DNA from: Xiphias gladius
Lineage: Eukaryota > Chordata > Actinopteri > Istiophoriformes > Xiphiidae
Direction of reading: 5' to 3'
DNA: 64,000 nucleotides
Assembly (NCBI RefSeq): GCF_016859285.1
Contig: NC_053416.1
Location: 9,918,501-9,982,500, forward strand
Shown: piece after piece, positions 22,831 through 32,870 of the stretch
How the letters are laid out: every line of letters starts with the position of its first letter
Position numbering within the stretch: the first letter of the stretch is position 1
Translations under genes and position numbers: made by a program
Notes under the pieces: generated by a model
What the model saw: only the letters and a program-made list of their open reading frames with translations
The model's database searches: none
Told to the model about the DNA's origin: nothing

Positions 22831-25027
22831 TTCCAACATGTACAGACAACACATTGTACGAACTAATTCTTTTCCAGCACAATCAAGCCCTTAGTCTTGT
22901 TAAATACATGTCACATGTTCTTTAAGTGAAGGAAAAGTCCCTAAAATGTGTTATCAGTACGGATAATACATCCATACATTGGTTTATCAACCAAAGAATA
23001 TCAAATCAAAAATAGCTATTGAGTTGCAAAAAAAATACAATTAGAGGTTGAAGTAAAATGGGGAGGCTTTAGAGCTGGAAGGCAAAGTTCAGCTTCTTGG
23101 AAGCTAGAAGTTGAGAGTGTATCAGAGCCAGTAAAGATATGTGGCAAGTGGCTAGGAGTCAAGAAGGTAGAAAGTAGTCCATGACCTAGGAAGTGGGGAA
23201 TATAAAATAAAGAAATCTGTATGTTCCATTAGAGATCTTTGGGTTGGGAGACAGAGGAGCTTGGAGGTACTGTAAGTAGATTAACGTGAAAAGGGGGAAT
23301 TGGGAGCGCAGGACTATGGAAAGGAGAAGTTTTGTCTGTTCTATCAATTACATTTCTGGAATGTGCCTCTGGAGGTGTGGCTGTCTGAGCAGGAGGAGGG
23401 GTTAAACAGGCTGAAATGATAGAATAAACAGACCAAGAGTGGAACGTTTGGGCTGAAAGCTGGGATTCTGGGGGCGAGATTGCTGTCTTGGGAGCCCAAA
23501 TACTGAGACTTAAGACTTAAGACTTAAAGAGAAGAGAGGGAGAGGAGTAGCAAGAAGAAAAGGGGGGGGGCAAGAGGTTCAAGACAGAGAAGAGGGACAA
23601 GAGGGATGAAAGAATAATAGGGAAAGGGAGAGAGAGGAGGATGGGGTTGTCCGACAAAAAGAAAAGCAAAGGATGACAGGAGGAGGATGAGGGATGAGGA
23701 GGAGGAGGAGAAGGAGGTGGGGAACAAGACCAAAAGGCTCTTTGGGTTCTCCAGGATCCTGAGGTTTTATGTTCTCCCTCTGGTTCCGATAGTTGTTACA
23801 TAACTGGAAAAGACTGCTGAATAGTTAGACTGTATATATTCTGTCTGCCAAAACCAACACGCCACAGCCAGCCAACTCATCTGCTGTACACAGAGAGAAC
23901 ACAGGCCTGGACACACAATGGCTGTGGCTAATAACCGATTCAACTGCACATACACCACGACTTTTCCATCTCATCATCCTGTGTTAAGAGGCCACAGCGG
24001 CTGAAACTTTGCTGTCATTTTAAGGTTGCATTCAACAGCGTAGGTCCTCACTAGAGGAAAGTTGCAGGATATAATAATGACTTTTAGCTGCCCCTGTTGT
24101 GTCGCAGCAGGTCAAACTTTCCACAGAGAAAAAATGTGATGAGCATTGATGTGAAGTTCTGTTGTTTGCCCGAGCCCCTTTCCGCTGATGTTGCTTCGAT
24201 TGTTCAACAAGTGAGCTTGTTTTGTGTGTGGTATACCTTAATTTACAGCCTCTCGTCCAGTTGTTTGTCCCTGACAGCTTTAAATCTGTAACATTCTTGT
24301 GGGGGCTTGAACCTTCATATCACAGTAATTGGCTTCATTTAATATTCTTTGGCTTTGCTTGCAGCATAATTTCAAGGAAAATGAAAAAGATCATATTTTT
24401 CTTTGGGAAATTCAAACTCAGCCCTTGACTTTGCACCAGACATACCATTCATGGCGGACAGATCATGTGACGGCAATGGAGGTACCCCTATTCTACACCT
24501 CTGCTCCCCAGCCTGAGAGGTCAGGCTGATGCACATCTGGCATTTCCTGTTTCCACTCTTCCACATGCCCCCGAGTGGTAGCCACTCACACACACACTGA
24601 AGAACAGGTATGCATACACTTAGACATATGTGCCCATACAAAGTTATTGTATAACAGTGCAAGAATTAACTCACATACACACACATTTAAGCAGGGTCCA
24701 ACAGGTATCCCTATTCCATACTCAAATGTTTCCATTGGGCTGTAAAAGCTTCCAGCTGGTATGGACTTGGTAGAAATACAAGAAAAAAGAGAGAGGTGGG
24801 GGGGGCAGGAAGCAGAGTGAAGAGTGATGTTAAAACACAGATGAAGAAAGAATGAGATAAAAATAAAGAGATACAAAAACAATGAGGCTGATGGAGAACA
24901 AGAGAGACAGAAGGTGGAGGAGAAAAAGGAGAGAAGAAGAAGGGGGGGGGACAATTTTTGCATCTCACAGAGCTGACAAACACTTTCCACTCCTGTGGAT
25001 GCTGTACAGCATGCAGTTCCTTGAAGG

Positions 25028-25028
<1 letters not shown>

Positions 25029-25118
<90 letters not shown>
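25029..25118 (+). repeat. (TG)n microsatellite
   Basis: About 45 uninterrupted TG units, followed by GAGTGAGTG. A C-rich stretch starting with 12 C follows at about 25205. Confidence 0.95.
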
Positions 25119-25120
<2 letters not shown>

Positions 25121-26021
25121 TGAGTGTGTGAAGCCATAGGCAAGATGGGGGGACAGAATGGTGCCGTATGGTTTTCATAACTCTCTGAGGCTTTTCAATT
25201 TTGCCCCCCCCCCCAAACCCCCACCACCCCTACCCATCAACCCTTCCAGCCTTCCCTTATACACTCACACACTTTACCAGCCCCCTTTCCAAAAACACAC
25301 AATTCTTTTTCCTCTACGTAGCCTCCCCCCTTTTCACCCTCCCCCATCTTTCTCTCTTCCTGAGGTTGAGTTAGAAAGCCAACTTTGCAGAGGCAAGATA
25401 GGATCAGATACAGGAGAGGGTTTTTGTCACTAAATTCACCAGATTCATTATGGACTCTCTTTAACTATTTTGGACTTAACTGAAGGGAAGATTGCTCCAT
25501 AGAACAATTTTGAAATCTGGACTCTACTGGTACTTCACTGGACTTTATTTGGACTGTATTGGGCTCAGCTGAACTTTCCAGGGGATTCCTCTGGATTGCA
25601 TTGGTTTCTATTAGTTTTATATAGTATCTGGTGAAATCTGCTTCGCTGTGGAAGCAGTACTGACAGTTTTCTGATGAATGGAATTTGACTGATCTTGCAG
25701 TGCAGCATTATTTGTCTAAGGGCTTGGGCAAGCCAAGGTAAATTAAGATAATCAGATGTCAGTTTGGGACTTATGTGCCTCAGATTACTTTAAATAAAAG
25801 GTCAATTAGACCAGATTATTTCTTTTAAAACAGAATAGAAAAAAGTCAGGGGTGGCAAGTTGTAGTTTGCTAATTTAAGTGGGTAAAATTGGGTCAGGTT
25901 TGTTTGGATAGGAGGTCAGAAAAGAGGGTTAATTTCCTTTATTAGGTTATTTATTTTGACATTAAGGTTGGGATAATCATTTGAATGTTGGCCTAGTTTA
26001 AACCTCATATCTTGGTGGAGG

Positions 26022-29000
26022 ATGCAAAAGACCATCAGGAGCAGTAGCAGCTGCAGCAGCATGAGTTTCCTGTGTGTCCTGTGGCTGCTGACAGTCTGTC
26101 TGGCTCCTGGAAGCCAAGGCCAGAGGCTGAGGGAGACGGAGGGAGAGCAGTCAGCAACCAGGGCTCAGCTGGCAGAGAAAGATGCACTCTGCCACCAGGA
26201 GGGATGCTACACTGTCTTCCTCCAGAAGAGAACCTTTAGGGAGGCCGGGCGGAGCTGCCGGGAGCGAGGTGGGACACTGGCAACGATGCATACCCACGAG
26301 GCAGCGGGTGTGGTCCATGAGCTGCTGTCGGCCATTGAGCCTAAGGGGAACAGGTTAAGGCTTCGCCTCTGGATCGGACTGCACAGACCTCCACGCCAGT
26401 GTTCATCCACCCGACCACTCAGAGGATTCGTCTGGGTCACAGGCAAAGTCACACCTTTTTGACATTTGACCCTTCACTGTTCCTAATATTGACCTTCAAT
26501 ACCATATCAGACATTTTATTGGATTTTAATAAGTGAGTTCAGATAAAATGTCTCTAAAAATAGAGAAAAAATACGTAATGGTACATTTTTTCTTACAATG
26601 AAGCATTTAAGTTTCCCAAGTTTCTGACTGTGATCTAATGGAAAATCTGTGGGTCAGCATAACTGAGGCTAAATCTGGTCAGAAATTCATTAGTTAGATA
26701 ATTACCTTCTTGACTAAATTGGTTCTGGCCCTTTTTCGAGCCAAAAATTTGTCCTCTCTGTCAGACTTTGGTACCCGGGCCAGCCTCCAGAGCTTCTGCA
26801 CTGGATGGTTATTACATTAACTACTTTTGTTTCACAGAGACAGAGCTGGCGCGACAGGGGAAGTTCAACCCCCTTTTGACCTCACTGCTACCCCTCAACC
26901 TGATCAAGTCATTATACAAACCTCGCCCATTAAACACCAGATGGGCTTTTTTTTTATCAGTCAATGAGTCTGCCTCGGTCTTCAGTTAGAAAAGACATTA
27001 TATTTTCAAGAGTTATATGGCCAACTGACTTGTCTTTTTCCCCCTCTGTCATGATTTAAAGGATTGGTATACCCAAATAACAAAAAAAATGTATTTTCTC
27101 ATTTACCCCCAGTGGTAACTAGCCGTGCAAATCATTTTGATTTTATTCACCCATGTTTCGATATATATGACTGAGATTTCTGCTTTGACCCCAGTACAAT
27201 GAATGTGAATGGAAGTGTGTCTGGGGTGATTTTGAAAAATCAAGATCACATTATTCAATAGTGATGTGTATTTCAAGAAATAATGCCATCATGAACTTAG
27301 ATAATCCATTGTGCATTTTGTGGGTCAAGTATGTTAATACACTGAAAAATTATAAAGATTTGTTCAATTTGCTACAAAAAATGTAGTACTATGGGGATAT
27401 ATGCCATGTATGTTGTCTGGTCTGCCAAAAGCTCAACAAAAGAGCAATTGTACACCTATAGAAACTGTACAACTATAAAACCAATATTTCAATATTAATA
27501 TATGTTTAAGAAGGTTTTTTAATATAAAGGCAAGTAAAGCTGTAGCATATTTCTGTGAAAATAAAAAACCTTCTTAAACATATATTACCACTGTCTGCTT
27601 GTTAGCAGGCTACTAATAAGTAAACCTCTCCATTTTTTTGGGGGGGGGGGGGCAATAACCCTACCCTCACCAGTGGAAGCAATTGTAATGGAAAATTTTA
27701 ATACTAATCACATGATACTATTCACCTGTTAAGCTGCCATTATATTATTTACAGAAAGTAGTGAAGTGCTCACTGCTTAGTCATAAGGTACAGCCTGACT
27801 CTCAGAAATAAAATAAAAAAACGTTGGTACCAGGCAGTTGTCCTCCCTGCAGCTGCAAATCATCTTATTAGCATATTATGGAGATAAGTAAATCCGTGTG
27901 TTGTATCTCTCTGAACAGTTACGCAGCAACCCTTCCTTTCTGTACTCAGGGTATAAATGCTCCACTAAGTTTTGTGCTGTTTGCTAATTGCCATTCACTG
28001 CTCATTGCTTTGGAGAACTTTGATCTCTGTATGCTTGAGAACATCTGCAGATGGTGCGTTAAACTTACAGAAAGACAAGGGTGGACGTCAATTGCTTTTT
28101 TGAATAGAAATTGCCACCGCAATATAGAGGGACTATAGAATAATATTACTACGAATTAACTGTGGCGTATTAAAGCCCAGATGTGCAGGATTTGAAATAT
28201 TGAGACTATGTTGAGTCCTAGTGGCAATATCAAAGAAGACAGTGTGTCTGACAGCGGTGCATACTGCTACACGGCCACTCAAAGTGAATTAAAACCAGAG
28301 TAATTAATGAATGGGCTGACCGTCGTTAGATTGCAGCTGTTCTATTCTACACATTGCAGCTTTAATTGTGATGTGGATAATTAAATTAAATTGAATTTGT
28401 AATTTCATTGACCTGGTCCTTGTCTTTGTTTTCCAACAGGAGACCAGGATGGCCAGTTTACCAACTGGCTGCGTGAGGACAGCCCTGGGAGTTGTGCGGC
28501 CCCTCGCTGTGTTGCCATGACTGTCCACACTTTGGAGAGCGGACGTGAGAACAGCGATAACTTCCGGTGGCTTGATGGCTCCTGCGCGCTGCCGCTGGAT
28601 GGATACGTTTGCCAGTACAACTACAAAGGAATGTGTCCACCACTGGAGGACGAGGGTGGAGGTCCAACTGTTTACACCACCCCATTTCACCTTGTCAGTA
28701 CCCTGCTGACTCATGTGCCCTATGGGTCTGTGGCTGCTCTACCATGTCCTGCAGACAGCTCGGACCCAGATGCTCATGCTGAGCAGACTGTACTGTGCAC
28801 GGTGAGAGATGACGAGACAGTGGGCTGGTCCAGGGATGCCCCGCTCTGCTCTTCCAGTGCAGCTCCACAGAACCAGGACTGGTGCAGTGGGTACCATGGA
28901 TGTGAGCAGCACTGCCAGAACACAGACACAGACTACTACTGTTACTGCTCTGAGGGCTTTACGATTGATGAAGATGGGTACAGCTGCAAGCCTGACCCTC

Positions 29001-30187
29001 TCAGCCAAACTGACCCCCCTGAATTATCCTCCGACTCTGCCGGTCCCACTGACCAGCCCCGCATCAGTGAGGTCTGTGTGGAGATGGGGTGTGAGTACAA
29101 CTGTGTGGAGACATCTCGGGGCATCCGGTGTACATGCCCCCCAGGCTACCAGATGGGCCCAGATGGCCGCCGATGTTCTGATGTAGACGAATGTCAGCAG
29201 CAACCATGCCCGCAACTCTGTGTCAACATCCCAGGCACCTTCCACTGCACCTGCCACTCTGGGTACCAGCCAGATGATGAGGGCGAGTGCGTGGACATCG
29301 ATGAATGCCTTGATGAGGGCAGCTGTGAAGGCACTTGTGAAAACACTGTGGGGTCCTTCACATGCCTGTGTAACCCCGGGTACGAGTTGGGCAGTGGCGG
29401 ACAGTGTGTAGATGTAGATGAGTGCGTCGGGGAGTCGCCCTGCCAGCATCAGTGTCTGAATTATATGGGTGGGTACCGGTGTTACTGTGGCGATGGCTAT
29501 GACCTGCAGTCAGATGGACTTACCTGCCAGCCTTCGCCAGATGATGAAGAGTATTCCACTCTGACCCCTGACCCCAGCGACTCCGCTCACATACCTGATG
29601 TGGACCCTTACCATGATATTCCCTGGTCCACCTCGTTCACCCCTGACCCGAGCTTTGAAGCTGAAACTAACTTTGACATTGACTGGCTTACAGAAGCCCC
29701 TGAGGGACTCTCTCCTGACATGGCTCACGGGCGAGACAATCACCTGAACCAATGGGATGCCCTATCACCAAAGCGATATCAGACAGCCCCTACCCCAACG
29801 CAAAAACACAACACAGGCAACGAAATTGATAATGAGGCTAAGACAGGAGGCAGAAAAGCTAGTGGTGGGACTGGAGCTGAGACTTCAAACAGGTCAGCCA
29901 CTGGGACTGGGGAGGGGGAGGGATCTAAGATAGATAGTACAGAGGATGTCAGTGGCACAGCGGAGGTAGGAGCTGGATCTGCTGCAGGTAAACAGAAACA
30001 CGACAAGAGCTGGCTGCTGGTGGCGCTGCTGGTGCCTCTGTGTGTGTTCCTCGTAGTGATGCTGGCTCTGGGGATTGTCTACTGCACCAGCTGTGCTGTG
30101 GACAAGAGCCTGAGCTTCTCAGACTGCTATCGCTGGATACTCCCTACGACGCCTCCTGACAGGAGGGACGGCAAAACCCAAGCATGA
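26022..30187 (+). CDS. cd248: CD248 (endosialin)-like receptor with C-type lectin, sushi-like and EGF modules
   Basis: Endosialin is a type I membrane glycoprotein of pericytes and stromal cells that binds matrix proteins. Two exons, 26022-26442 and 28440-30187, give 722 residues. In order: signal peptide (hydrophobic FLCVLWLLTVCLA, about residues 15-33); C-type lectin-like domain to about residue 205 (WIGLH, GFVWVTG, TNWL, DGYVCQY); sushi-like module to about 283; five EGF-like modules, three opening with the calcium-binding D-V/I-DEC pattern; a Ser/Thr/Pro/Gly-rich stem; one membrane helix near 664-689; and a 33-residue tail containing SFSDCYRWI. The LALGIVYCT...DCYRW arrangement resembles the endosialin tail as I know it, and favours CD248 over CD93, thrombomodulin or CLEC14A. 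Human CD248 has three EGF modules and no intron, so both points differ. The intron uses a GC donor. AATAAA lies at 30424-30429. Confidence 0.83.
27058..27380 (+). repeat. Probable dispersed fish repeat
   Basis: Opens with AAAGGATTGGTATACCCAAA and continues with a TTTTCTCATTTACCCCCAGTGG motif split across 27099-27117. I associate this order with a high-copy percomorph repeat. A single copy was noted in this window, so confidence is limited. Confidence 0.4.
27496..27587. repeat. Perfect 26-bp inverted repeat with a 40-nt loop
   Basis: The left arm 27496-27521 is the exact reverse complement of 27562-27587; the arm core is TGTTTAAGAAGGTTTTTTA. RNA from either strand could form a 26-bp hairpin. 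Nothing identifies it as a known microRNA. A small inverted-repeat transposon remnant is the simplest explanation. Confidence 0.9.
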
Positions 30188-31019
30188 ACCCTAAAATAAA
30201 CAAACCCAGGTGCACGCACGCACGCACGCACGCACACACACACAGATGTGTTGAATGCCCAGATGTCTGTTAACATTTCTCCTTTGGTGCCGGACTGGTC
30301 ACTGAAACTACAATTTTGATGTAGTACAGCTGACTGGCTCTCCCCCTCATTAAGGAAAACTTAATACTTTCTGTTGCACACCCTTTGTAAATAATTCACT
30401 CTCTCATCCTGTTTTTAGAATTCAATAAAACCAATTAACTGTTGAAGTACTGTGTGGTTTTGTAAGCCTATCTAAGTTATAAAAGAAAATAGTGTCTGAC
30501 AAAGGCGATGAGCAAATGAAAGTGTGTGGAAAGAATGTGTGGTTATGGTTTATGGCTCTTTGGTCATTTTCTTAAGCCAAATTTTCACTTTCAATGGAGA
30601 ATAAAAAAGGGGGGGAGGGAAGAGGACTCCAAATTTCGTCAGCGTGTATACTGTTGAGTTGTGTGCCTTTTTGATGGCTTTAGAATTTAGAGACTAGTCT
30701 GTAGTGATTCCTTCTAAATTCTCTCTAGTCTTCGGTCTGGTGCATCCAGTAATCGCAAGGATTTACTAGGACTTACTGGATTAATATATATAAAAGTGAA
30801 TTCATGTCTTCTGTCTTCTATTATTTTTGTTGACTTCCACATTTTATGCATGTCAAAAAATGTTGACTGAATAGACGAGTTTCTCCTTTAGAAAAAATGG
30901 AGGATGCGCTCGCACCCGGGAGTTTCCACAATATCCCGATATCTTACATATTGGCAATTTTCAGCATTTTGAACTAAAGAAGTTTGCTGCAAACCTGTAA
31001 AATTACTGCTTTTAAGAGA

Positions 31020-31175
31020 ATTTATGAATTCTGAATCAACACCTCTCTGAAAGAGTTTCAACAAAAACTGAACACTGTAAGTTTAATGAAGAGAGGATTT
31101 TTACAGGACTGTTGTGTTGGGCTGCACTAGCTTTGCCTAGGCGTACCTAACAACACTGCCAACTGGGTGTACTTG
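31020..31175 (+). repeat. Dispersed fish repeat, copy 2
   Basis: Shares AGTTTCAACAAAAACTGAAC with the copy at 32358-32490, followed in both by RAG-rich sequence, CACAGGACT-like and GACTGCATYAG-like segments. A diverged copy lies at 15110-15370. Confidence 0.75.
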
Positions 31176-31422
31176 GACACTGTAGGGGTCGACTAACTCC
31201 AGAAGATGGCAGAAATGCAACACTAAGGATGCCAGCTGCCACTAAACCACAAAGAGGAAGAAGGGGGAGGAGACAGTTCAGGCTACAAGGCGACAAAATT
31301 TGCCATTTGCTGGACAACCACGTGTCGCGGACTGTTGGATAATCTCGCTCCCTACTTTATGCATATATCCAACGTACAGTGTGTATCAAGGTTGGAAGAT
31401 GTTGAGGTGTGTCCGGTCGTGG

Positions 31423-31427
31423 AAAAA
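31423..31427 (-). terminator. Pol III terminator of tRNA-Ser
   Basis: Five A on the plus strand read as T5 on the tRNA strand, starting 6 nt past the tRNA 3' end. Confidence 0.75.
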
Positions 31428-31432
31428 GAATC

Positions 31433-31514
31433 CGACGAGGATGGGATTCGAACCCACGCGTGCAGAGCACAATGGATTAGCAGTCCATCGCCTTAACCAC
31501 TCGGCCACCTCGTC
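31433..31514 (-). tRNA. tRNA-Ser (anticodon GCT)
   Basis: The 82-nt sequence folds with acceptor stem GACGAGG pairing CCTCGTC, discriminator G and the long variable arm typical of class II serine tRNAs (TTGTGCTCTGCACGC). The anticodon loop CTGCTAA carries GCT, reading AGC/AGT codons. The A box (TGGCCGAGTGG) and B box (GGTTCGAATCC) are intact. A T5 terminator follows. It is a lone gene on the strand opposite to both neighbours. Confidence 0.97.
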
Positions 31515-32357
31515 ATGTGGCCTGCTGAAGAGGAGGAATTGGTAATTAACATTCTTACCAGAAAAAGTCTATCTTTTGTTGGTAGTACAGTCTAAGGCAC
31601 ACATATTAGAGATAATGTATTTCACGCTTACTCTTGGTCAAATCCTTTGCTAAGTGTGTCGAACAGTCCGTCGACACCACTGGTTAAAATTTCTATTGAC
31701 AACAATATACAAGCTATGATTGGTTGAGGGGCGGGTCTAACGTTAAATGAATACAGGAAGTGTACAGCGTGAGACTGCAATTTGACGTTCGCCGGAGCTG
31801 TTTGAAGAAAATACGGTAACAAGCTGTTGAGTCAGTTTTCACCTTTATACATATTGAAATGAATTGAATACTAGCTAATCGTGTGCAGAAATTAGGGGGC
31901 ATAGTATTTGCCGCCTAATGTTTTGCTTACACAAGTTCTGGCAGAGTGTTTAAATGCTCCAAGCACTCAGCAGCCGGCGTAGCATGCACGCTAGGAGCTA
32001 ACGTTAACGCTGAGTTAGCTGTGTGCAGTAGCCTGAATCTAAACGTGATTTTCAGTATTAATCTTAAAATGTAGTTTCAGTGTTGCCCTGCTTTTAGCAG
32101 ATTGTCAATTTTAAACGGGCATACAAAAGTGTTGTTTTCGGCATATAGGTCCTTCTCTTCCAGTTGTTGATTTAATGGAAATTGAAATAGAGAACTGGTT
32201 CCAGTGAATTACTGTTAACTGACTGGTTCCTCTTGAATCTGAGCCACGGTCAGCCATGATAGGTCAAGGTTCAGGGATCAGCAACTTTTATTTTATATGT
32301 ATCTTTATTAGGGTTGTTTTGTTTGTTTTTTTAACCTTTGTCTGCGCCCCGCACCAC

Positions 32358-32490
32358 CTTCGTAAAACAGTTTCAACAAAAACTGAACATTATAACCTTC
32401 GTGAGGGGAGGATGTATCACAGGACTCTTCTATTAGACTGCATCAGTTTACACTAGGTATACTTAACAAACTGGAAACTGCTGAGTGTCC
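32358..32490 (+). repeat. Dispersed fish repeat, copy 3
   Basis: Contains AACAGTTTCAACAAAAACTG, TATTAGACTGCATCAG and an AACAAACTGG end. It is the best-preserved copy here. A short, weaker match may also exist at 33715-33790. Confidence 0.75.
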
Positions 32491-32870
32491 AAATCAGCAG
32501 CCATTTTTATAATGTTAGAATAAAGACGTGTGTGTTTGTACAGTACATATTGCTTGTTAACCTGGGACGCAAATACCTTTTAGAGCTCATGTTGTTAAAA
32601 AACAAAAAGCCAATGTGGTTCGTTCTAACTTGCAATTTCTTTTTTTTCTCCTATACTCTGCATATCTCACTACTATCTTTGTTCTTTCCTCGGTCTCTCC
32701 TCCCTCATCTCATTGTCTTCTACCTTTTTTTTCTCATCCCATATACACTTCCTCACTTCCTTTCCTCTACTTCATTCGCTCCTCTCTTTCTCATTCTTTT
32801 CTCTTTCTCCTTTTCTCCTCCCCTCTCTTAATTCAGTTCCTTATCATCAGTGTCGAACCTGAGACTAAAG

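Larger units (their letters stand above)
17834..26021. other. Gene-poor spacer between rce1 and cd248
   Basis: About 8.2 kb without a supportable gene on either strand. It holds long (TG)n tracts, a perfect AAGAG pentamer array, G/A-rich and C/T-rich stretches, and at least two dispersed repeat copies. All longer open frames are simple-sequence or lack coding character. The cd248 promoter and 5' UTR should lie in its last part, but I see no clear TATA box or CpG island there. Confidence 0.75.
26443..28439 (+). other. GC-AG intron of cd248
   Basis: The donor is ACAG|GCAAAG and the acceptor TTCCAACAG. This junction alone keeps the lectin motif WVTGDQDGQF in frame. The only nearby GT (26436) would shift into a different frame. 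The intron holds a likely dispersed repeat (27058-27380), a perfect inverted repeat (27496-27587) and a G12 run near 27640. Confidence 0.8.
30188..32870. other. Spacer between cd248 and dpp3
   Basis: The first 240 bases are the cd248 3' UTR, with a short CACG/CA tract and AATAAA at 30424. The rest holds tRNA-Ser, two copies of one dispersed repeat and a pyrimidine-rich stretch at 32640-32830. dpp3 5' UTR exons probably begin in the second half, but I could not place one. Confidence 0.65.

Noticed and set aside
11259-25118. A CRISPR-like array suggested by repeated short motifs
   Set aside because: The repeats are (TG)n tracts without unique spacers, in a vertebrate genome.
28739-29449. Antisense frames within the cd248 EGF exon
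   Set aside because: They are shadows of the plus-strand exon, whose EGF cysteine pattern is unambiguous.
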